From: Smithellaceae bacterium
GTDB lineage: Bacteria > Desulfobacterota > Syntrophia > Syntrophales > Smithellaceae
Length of the DNA stretch: 64,000 bases
NCBI GenBank assembly: GCA_030690945.1
Contig: JAUYFM010000004.1
Location: 1 to 64,000, forward strand
Reading direction: 5' to 3'
Numbering within the stretch: position 1 is the stretch's first letter; each line of letters begins with the position of its first letter. The translations under genes were made by a program, and so were the position numbers. The notes beneath the pieces were generated by a model. That model was not told the origin of the DNA. It made no database searches and worked only from the letters and a program-made list of their open reading frames with translations. Positions 59,180-64,000 of the stretch are shown piece after piece.

Positions 59180-60046
59180 ATGAAAAGTGAGATAATCCAA
59201 AAAATGCAGAGCAAATTTGATGACCTGGCGCAGACAGTGCCAAATGAGGGCATTGAATTCTGGTTTGCCCGAGACATTCAAGAACCTCTGAATTACGCCC
59301 GGTGGGAGAACTTCATGACGGCCATCAAACGGGCCATTGAGTCTTGCGAAACAACTGGTTACGATCCGAACAACCATTTTCGTGGTGTCACGAAAATGGT
59401 CAAGCTGGGCAGCGGCGCAGAACGGCCCATCGAAGATTTCATGCTCACCCGCTATGCAGCCTATCTGATTGCTCAAAACGGAGATCCCCGCAAGGAAGCC
59501 ATTGCTTTTGCCCAGAGCTATTTTGCCATTCAAACCCGGAAGCAGGAGCTGATTGAAGACCGGATGCGCCTGCAGGCCCGGCTGGAAGCTCGAGAACGGC
59601 TCAGGGAATCAGAAAAGACACTCTCCCAGAACATATATGAACGCGGGGTGGATGATGCCGGGTTTGGTCGGATTCGCTCCAAGGGTGATGCTGCTCTGTT
59701 CGGCGGCAACACCACCCAAGCCATGAAAAACAAATTCGGCATCACTCAAACCCGCCCACTGGCGGATTTCCTACCGACCCTGACTATTGCAGCTAAAAAT
59801 CTTGCTACGGAAATGACCAACCACAATGTGAATCAGGATAATCTGAATGGTGAGCCCGCCATTACTCATGAGCATGTCCAGAACAACCAGAGTGTCCGCG
59901 AGATGCTCGATCAGCGAGGTATCCAACCGGAACGTCTACCTCCCGAGGAAGACATCAAAAAGCTGGAAAGAAGGGTTAAGTCAGACGAGAAGAAACTGGA
60001 AAAGCAATCAGGCAGGCTGCCAACGCCGGAAAATTTGAATAACTGA
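59180..60046 (+). CDS. dinD: DNA-damage-inducible protein D (DinD)
   Basis: A 288-residue protein close to E. coli DinD, which inhibits RecA filament activity late after DNA damage. It opens MKSEIIQKMQSKFDDLAQTV, with the BRO-N-like WFARDIQEPLNYARWENFMT. MVKLGSGAERPIEDFMLTRY, AAYLIAQNGDPRKEAIAFAQ and SYFAIQTRKQELIEDRMRLQ are all family signatures. A preceding palindromic promoter region and the direct repeats at either side mark it as a unit. No LexA-type box (CTG-N10-CAG) was noted in the 60 bp upstream. A 28-bp palindrome is embedded at 59373-59400. Confidence 0.93.
   Translation: MKSEIIQKMQSKFDDLAQTVPNEGIEFWFARDIQEPLNYARWENFMTAIKRAIESCETTGYDPNNHFRGVTKMVKLGSGAERPIEDFMLTRYAAYLIAQNGDPRKEAIAFAQSYFAIQTRKQELIEDRMRLQARLEARERLRESEKTLSQNIYERGVDDAGFGRIRSKGDAALFGGNTTQAMKNKFGITQTRPLADFLPTLTIAAKNLATEMTNHNVNQDNLNGEPAITHEHVQNNQSVREMLDQRGIQPERLPPEEDIKKLERRVKSDEKKLEKQSGRLPTPENLNN
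59373..59400. repeat. Intragenic palindrome in dinD
   Basis: Perfect 12-bp arms ACCATTTTCGTG and CACGAAAATGGT around GTGT. It covers codons for NHFRGVTKMV near residue 65-74. It is the longest of the eight related sites. Confidence 0.9.
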
Positions 60047-60094
60047 TATATGTGACTTCTGGACCATGCCAGAGTAAAGTACTTGGAAGTAAGG

Positions 60095-60148
60095 ACTTCC
60101 CGGAATAATCTTCGATTTAATACGGGAAGTGTCCCTCCGTTTATTCGA
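60095..60148. repeat. Right direct repeat of dinD cassette
   Basis: 54 bp beginning ACTTCCCGGAAT with GGGAAGT at 60124-60130, as in the left copy. The distance between the copies is 1032 bp, enclosing exactly dinD. Confidence 0.75.
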
Positions 60149-60644
60149 GTTCTGCGCTGGCATGACGGTTTTTCCCTCCTTTTTCAGAGAGCAAAACTTT
60201 TGGAGCGTCGCGTATTCGATAATAATATCGTAGCCTTTCGAATGCCGGCACGCCAGCATTGATTTTAAAACCCGGGGCCGCCGCCGGGGTATTGGATGAA
60301 CAGGGTGCTTGATGTTCTGTCGGACAGTGAATAAGTGATGTCCCCGGATTACAAGGAGTTTGTAAAATCATTGACATATGGAACGCGCCGTAGTTATGTG
60401 ACCATGTACCCAATCGGTGGGTGTTCGCAGTCCGATGGACGGGCTTTGAGCCAATCGAGGAGGTTGTCTTATGGCGATCCGCATAAGATACCGTGATTAA
60501 CCGCGATATTGGCGCAACAAAATGAATATAAAGAGCTTATCGCGTTTTTGGTAATCGCTCTGATGGCGTGTTATGCGGACAGGAAACCAAAATTTGGTGT
60601 GTTATACGGATCAATCTAATTATTGTTAGACGGACGACGCAGAC
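60149..60644. other. Non-coding region between dinD and the MltR-like gene
   Basis: No credible gene. It contains a GC hairpin near 60270-60290 (CCCGGGGCCGCCGCCGGGG). GTTAGAC (60627-60633), a match to the integron core GTTRRRY, lies just before the MltR-like start. Nothing else clear. Confidence 0.4.
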
Positions 60645-61196
60645 ATGACGACTATTACACTACCGCCAGAGTTCTCAAGCTTTCTGGACGACTTTCAGAA
60701 GGAGAGTGACCGTGCTGCAGCGGTTTTAGGTGCGGCCTATTTGGACGAGCGACTTGAGCGGTTACTGTGTTCGGTGTTCGTGGGAACCCCAAAATTTGTC
60801 GAGGAGCTCCTCAAGGGCCAGGGCGGGTTGGCGACCTTCAGTTCGCGCATCAGCATTGCGTATGCCACCGGGCTCATTACTTTGCCTGTAGCCCAGGATC
60901 TACACGTGATCCGAAGAATCCGTAATGACTTTGCTCATACGAGGACACAGGTCACCTTTGCCTTGGTAACTGTTGCTCAGCGCGTCGACAAAATGCAGGT
61001 TCTGGACATGCTTGGAATGGGCCAGCGTGAAGCGCTTCAGGGCAGTGCGAATACACGAGGAAAATTCAATGCTGCGGTAGCGCTGCTTATATTTCTTGGA
61101 GTTCACGTTCGCATTAGTACCTCCGCACGATTCAAGGAAGCGGAGCCGTTAATAGTTCATTGGGAGACAAGTGGACGAGAACCTTCAGCCGTCTAA
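60645..61196 (+). CDS. MltR-like domain protein
   Basis: A 183-residue protein resembling the mannitol repressor-like (MltR) family: ESDRAAAVLGAAYLDERLER, GQGGLATFSSRISIAYATGL and DLHVIRRIRNDFAHTRTQVT. The last element (RNDFAH) is the family hallmark, a helical HEPN-like motif. Family proteins have unclear roles outside mannitol regulation and are common in accessory cassettes. GTTAGAC precedes it and GTCTAAC follows at 61189. Confidence 0.8.
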   Translation: MTTITLPPEFSSFLDDFQKESDRAAAVLGAAYLDERLERLLCSVFVGTPKFVEELLKGQGGLATFSSRISIAYATGLITLPVAQDLHVIRRIRNDFAHTRTQVTFALVTVAQRVDKMQVLDMLGMGQREALQGSANTRGKFNAAVALLIFLGVHVRISTSARFKEAEPLIVHWETSGREPSAV

Positions 61197-61229
61197 CAAT
61201 GGCATTAAGGGCGAAATAATTGGGAACAG

Positions 61230-61440
61230 CCACCAATGTTCTTGACAGCCGGGAAAAGGAACTGAATGTGCGGCCGGGCAAGGTCGTGTAATCCAGTGGG
61301 TGTGAATCCCGCCCCGGAAGGAAGACCATCCACCGGGTAGCAGGAAAATCCGTGACATTCCAACTATTTGGGGAATGGTGGAACAATTCCCATATTTTAC
61401 CGACTGCTCACCTTGAAAAAGGGTGGCGACATCGGAGGAA
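61230..61440 (+). ncRNA. Structured-RNA candidate
   Basis: Sequence with several short stems: GCCGGGCAAGG, CCAGTGGGTGTGAATCCCGC and CCATCCACCGGG. The stretch GTAATCCAGTGGGTGTGAAT resembles group II intron domain sequence; it could instead be an unrelated leader. No reverse transcriptase is adjacent. Confidence 0.25.
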
Positions 61441-61609
61441 TATGTAGCGTGAAAATTGAATGTACCGTCGTAGATTAGTTTTTTATTTCAGGGCTTCGAA
61501 ACCGGAGGCGTTTTTACTGAGATATTTCGGAAGGAAAATGGAGTGGCACCTCCCACTGTTTTTCAAATGTGGGCAGCATTCATGTATTTTCTATGGCACA
61601 GAGGGAAAC

Positions 61610-64000
61610 GTGGCAAACGATAATTTAGTAACAGATCACATAACGCGGGTACTTGCACCGGAATCCAGTGCTGACAAGGCGGGTCCATTGGATAGCGTAG
61701 TGCTCGGTCATATTGATGCTGCCCGCGTCAAGGCACAGATGCGTCGATGGCAAGATCGAGTGCTTGATCTCACCAAATCGAATCCCCTGATCGGACTCAA
61801 CCGATCCCGTGTTGCGAAATTTCAGGTGATCGCACCTGAAATGAATGCCCTCTTTTCGACGTTCGTGATCGACGAGAAGCAACTTCGGATGCCTCTTGTC
61901 CGTAAGCGTAAGAAACAGTCTGAGCAAATATTGTTCGTTCCGTCTGACGATGAGCCCGAGCTTGTCATCGAGCCCGGAGATATTACTCTCGACGCGAAGC
62001 CTATTGACCTCATGCGAAGGCTCCGTCGCATACATAACAATGCGCGTACCACATTAGAGGAACGTGGCGTAACCACGCTGTACCTGACGTTTGGCGCACT
62101 TAGGTGGAAAGACGATCTATTGGGTGAATCGGTGAGCCCCCTCTGGATGGTACCTTGCGAGTTCGAGAGCAAGGGACCGGACTCTCCCCTGAGACTCTGC
62201 ATGGCAGATGAAGATGCCCAAATAAATCCAGCGCTTGAATACTACCTCCGCGAACGACATAAGATTGAACTGCCGGAACTGCCTGATGAACCGGAACAGC
62301 CGTCTCTGACAAAGCTTCTCAAGCATATTAACCATATTGTTCGGGAGCAGGCATGGCAAGTAACCGAGGAGGTTTGGCTCAGCACTTTTTCCTTCGAGTC
62401 CTTGGTCATTTACCGAGATCTTCAGGCCCTCATCGGCGTTGCAATCACACATCCCGTTATTGGTGCACTCTCCCGTGCGACTAAATCTACCGGTAAATCT
62501 GAAACACTCCCCCACGATCTCGATACGCTGCCGATACCAACAACTGTTCCAATTCCAGTACTGCCGACCGATTCGAGCCAGCTTGAGGCGCTGACTTTGT
62601 CGTCTTTAGGACATCATGTAGTCGTGCATGGCCCCCCAGGTACCGGGAAAAGCCAAACGATAGCCAATCTCATTGCAAATGCGCTGGACAGAAACAAAAA
62701 AGTGTTGTTCGTGAGTGCGAAAATGGCTGCGCTCAATGTCGTCCATGACCGGATCAAGGAACTAGGATTACAGTGTTTTTGTCTGGAAGCTCATAGTACC
62801 AAGGCCGGGAAACAGAAGATCGTCGATGAACTTCGGCGGACATTGGAAGCAGAAACGAGCCACGACGGAGAGGCATTGGATCGAGAACTACATGCACTAT
62901 TGAGAGTCCGTGACGAGCTCAACACCTACGCCAGGGAACTCCATGCCACTCTCCAACCTTTGGGGCTCTCGGTGTACAGTGCGAACGCTCACCGCGCCCA
63001 TCTTGAAGACGTTCCTGATGTCCGTGGCGCTTTACCTTGGGCCAATCCCCTCGACGCCTCGCAGAATGATTTTGAACAATGTATACATGCTCTCGAAGAA
63101 ATTGCCGCGAACGCAGATATTTTCGACCAACGGACAACCCATCCTTGGAGGGGGTTTTCGCCCAGTCAATTCGGACTTGTAGAACAGGAAAGTCTCGAAG
63201 CATCACTGCGGGCCGTTGCAGATCTATACCAGAAAATCAGCCCACTGGCTGAACAGCTTGAAGGTCTCATTTCTGAAGCCAGTTCTTTGTCTATCAGCGA
63301 ATGGATTCTTTTCAGGCAAGTCCTTACGGCAGTTGCAGAAACTGAGCGATTACCGAAGGACTGGTGGCGACACAATGAAGAAACACTTGCCAATCTGGCA
63401 AAGACATTCGCAACTGCAGCCGAACAAAGGAGGGAACTGGATTCACTTTTACCGGAAATCCATGGCGCGATCGATAGACCACTAAAGGATGTGGTAAACC
63501 TCCTCTCTCCTATCGCCGATCTTTATGGGACATGGCAGGCGTTCTTCATGCCATCGCATTGGAAATGGCGAAAACAGGTAATATCCTCTCTCTGCAAAGG
63601 CAGAAAGTTCGGACGTGAAAGGATTAAGTCACTTTACGAGAAGTGTCGTCGCGCCTCTGAGATAGAACGTTGGTTCGATGAGCAGCGTACAAGGATCGAT
63701 TCGTACCTCGATACATCAATGGCGCCGAGCCCAATCATTTTCAAAGACCTCTCTCTTTCTTTCACGGTTGCAGTGCTCTGTAAGCAGGCATTAACTGCCG
63801 CAGGTAAAGAGGCAGTACCCATTCTATCCCTGAGTGCTGAACTGCGAAGCGCCGCCGAGAAACTGCTTCTTTTGATCCCATCTTCAGATACCTCTCTACC
63901 GGCATCGATACAACGAATCGATAATGATTGGCCGCATGGTTTCATCCATGACGCGCTTGCGAGCAAATCCCCTCAACCTGCGGTCGCCAACCGCGCCATA
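61610..64000 (+). CDS. DUF4011-type superfamily 1 helicase, 5' part
   Basis: An open frame of about 797 codons runs to the window edge with no stop. The N-terminal part carries the DUF4011 signature RWQDRVLDLTKSNPLIGLNR near residue 44-63. Walker A GPPGTGKSQTIANLIANAL lies near residue 338-356. A long, probably coiled-coil insertion follows. GTG at 61610, after GAGGGAAAC, is the chosen start; an in-frame ATG at 61538 after GGAAGGAAA is also possible. Proteins of this kind, often with a C-terminal nuclease, have been reported in anti-phage islands. The helicase C-terminus and any nuclease lie beyond the window. Confidence 0.85.
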   Translation, partial: MANDNLVTDHITRVLAPESSADKAGPLDSVVLGHIDAARVKAQMRRWQDRVLDLTKSNPLIGLNRSRVAKFQVIAPEMNALFSTFVIDEKQLRMPLVRKRKKQSEQILFVPSDDEPELVIEPGDITLDAKPIDLMRRLRRIHNNARTTLEERGVTTLYLTFGALRWKDDLLGESVSPLWMVPCEFESKGPDSPLRLCMADEDAQINPALEYYLRERHKIELPELPDEPEQPSLTKLLKHINHIVREQAWQVTEEVWLSTFSFESLVIYRDLQALIGVAITHPVIGALSRATKSTGKSETLPHDLDTLPIPTTVPIPVLPTDSSQLEALTLSSLGHHVVVHGPPGTGKSQTIANLIANALDRNKKVLFVSAKMAALNVVHDRIKELGLQCFCLEAHSTKAGKQKIVDELRRTLEAETSHDGEALDRELHALLRVRDELNTYARELHATLQPLGLSVYSANAHRAHLEDVPDVRGALPWANPLDASQNDFEQCIHALEEIAANADIFDQRTTHPWRGFSPSQFGLVEQESLEASLRAVADLYQKISPLAEQLEGLISEASSLSISEWILFRQVLTAVAETERLPKDWWRHNEETLANLAKTFATAAEQRRELDSLLPEIHGAIDRPLKDVVNLLSPIADLYGTWQAFFMPSHWKWRKQVISSLCKGRKFGRERIKSLYEKCRRASEIERWFDEQRTRIDSYLDTSMAPSPIIFKDLSLSFTVAVLCKQALTAAGKEAVPILSLSAELRSAAEKLLLLIPSSDTSLPASIQRIDNDWPHGFIHDALASKSPQPAVANRAI

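Noticed and set aside
61230..61400. Cobalamin riboswitch
   Set aside because: GGTGTGAATCCC resembles one part, but no B12-box (GCCAGGAGACCTGCC-like) was found and the downstream gene is a helicase.

Overview
This window looks like a chromosomal segment of an anaerobic member of the Desulfobacterota (the former Deltaproteobacteria, perhaps near the Syntrophales). The evidence is indirect: the block mtaB-rnc-Elp3-like radical SAM-era-der, the many ferredoxin and radical-SAM type genes, a Wsp-type chemosensory operon, a purine/oxamate catabolic block, and roughly 50% GC. No rRNA or tRNA gene was seen.

Layout. Positions 1-12433 hold a type I-C CRISPR-Cas locus read on the minus strand: cas3-cas5-cas8c-cas7-(fic)-cas4-(insertion)-cas1-cas2-leader-array. 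The locus is damaged. The cas8c/cas7 junction has lost the end of cas8c and the start of cas7, a fic gene sits between cas7 and cas4, and about 2.46 kb carrying DinD-like and RhuM genes is inserted between cas4 and cas1, flanked by a 15-bp direct repeat. Positions 12434-16240 are an accessory zone with a RhuM-Fic gene, a DinD-like gene, several gene remnants and multi-copy non-coding repeats. Positions 16241-21788 carry an AAA/DUF4143 ATPase, a WYL regulator, a 2-hydroxyacid dehydrogenase, a lipoprotein and a DUF1015 protein. Positions 21902-30497 are housekeeping: esterase, NIL-ferredoxin, DUF1846, mtaB, rnc, radical SAM, era, der. Positions 30622-33957 hold a chagasin-MliC inhibitor fusion, a RelB/YafQ toxin-antitoxin pair, and repeat-rich DNA with a partial copy of der.

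Positions 33958-57689 are one long minus-strand run. It starts from a strong promoter at 57729-57757 with a complete Wsp-order chemosensory set (MCP, CheW, CheR-TPR, CheW, CheA-REC, CheB). The usual GGDEF output is replaced by a REC-PP2C phosphatase, followed by an RsbW-like ATPase fused to a GNAT-like domain. The run continues through a YtcJ-like amidohydrolase, a BMP-type (purine nucleoside class) ABC transporter, DUF2877, DUF1116, FdrA, a small protein, carbamate kinase and a divergent carbamoyltransferase. This suggests nitrogen-rich heterocycle uptake and carbamoyl-phosphate/ATP recovery, possibly tied to the signalling genes. Positions 58127-64000 are a second accessory island: a PIN toxin pair, an XRE remnant, dinD in a repeat-bounded cassette, an MltR-like gene, and the 5' part of a large DUF4011 helicase that runs off the window.

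The most unusual signal is shared by the accessory genes. Every DinD-like or RhuM gene or informative remnant in the window (eight sites) contains a perfect or near-perfect DNA palindrome inside the coding region, in intact genes at about codon 57-72. The sequences mostly differ from gene to gene, but the palindrome is always at the equivalent protein position. This fits gene-specific embedded operators or self-recognition/recombination sites and I know of no description of it.
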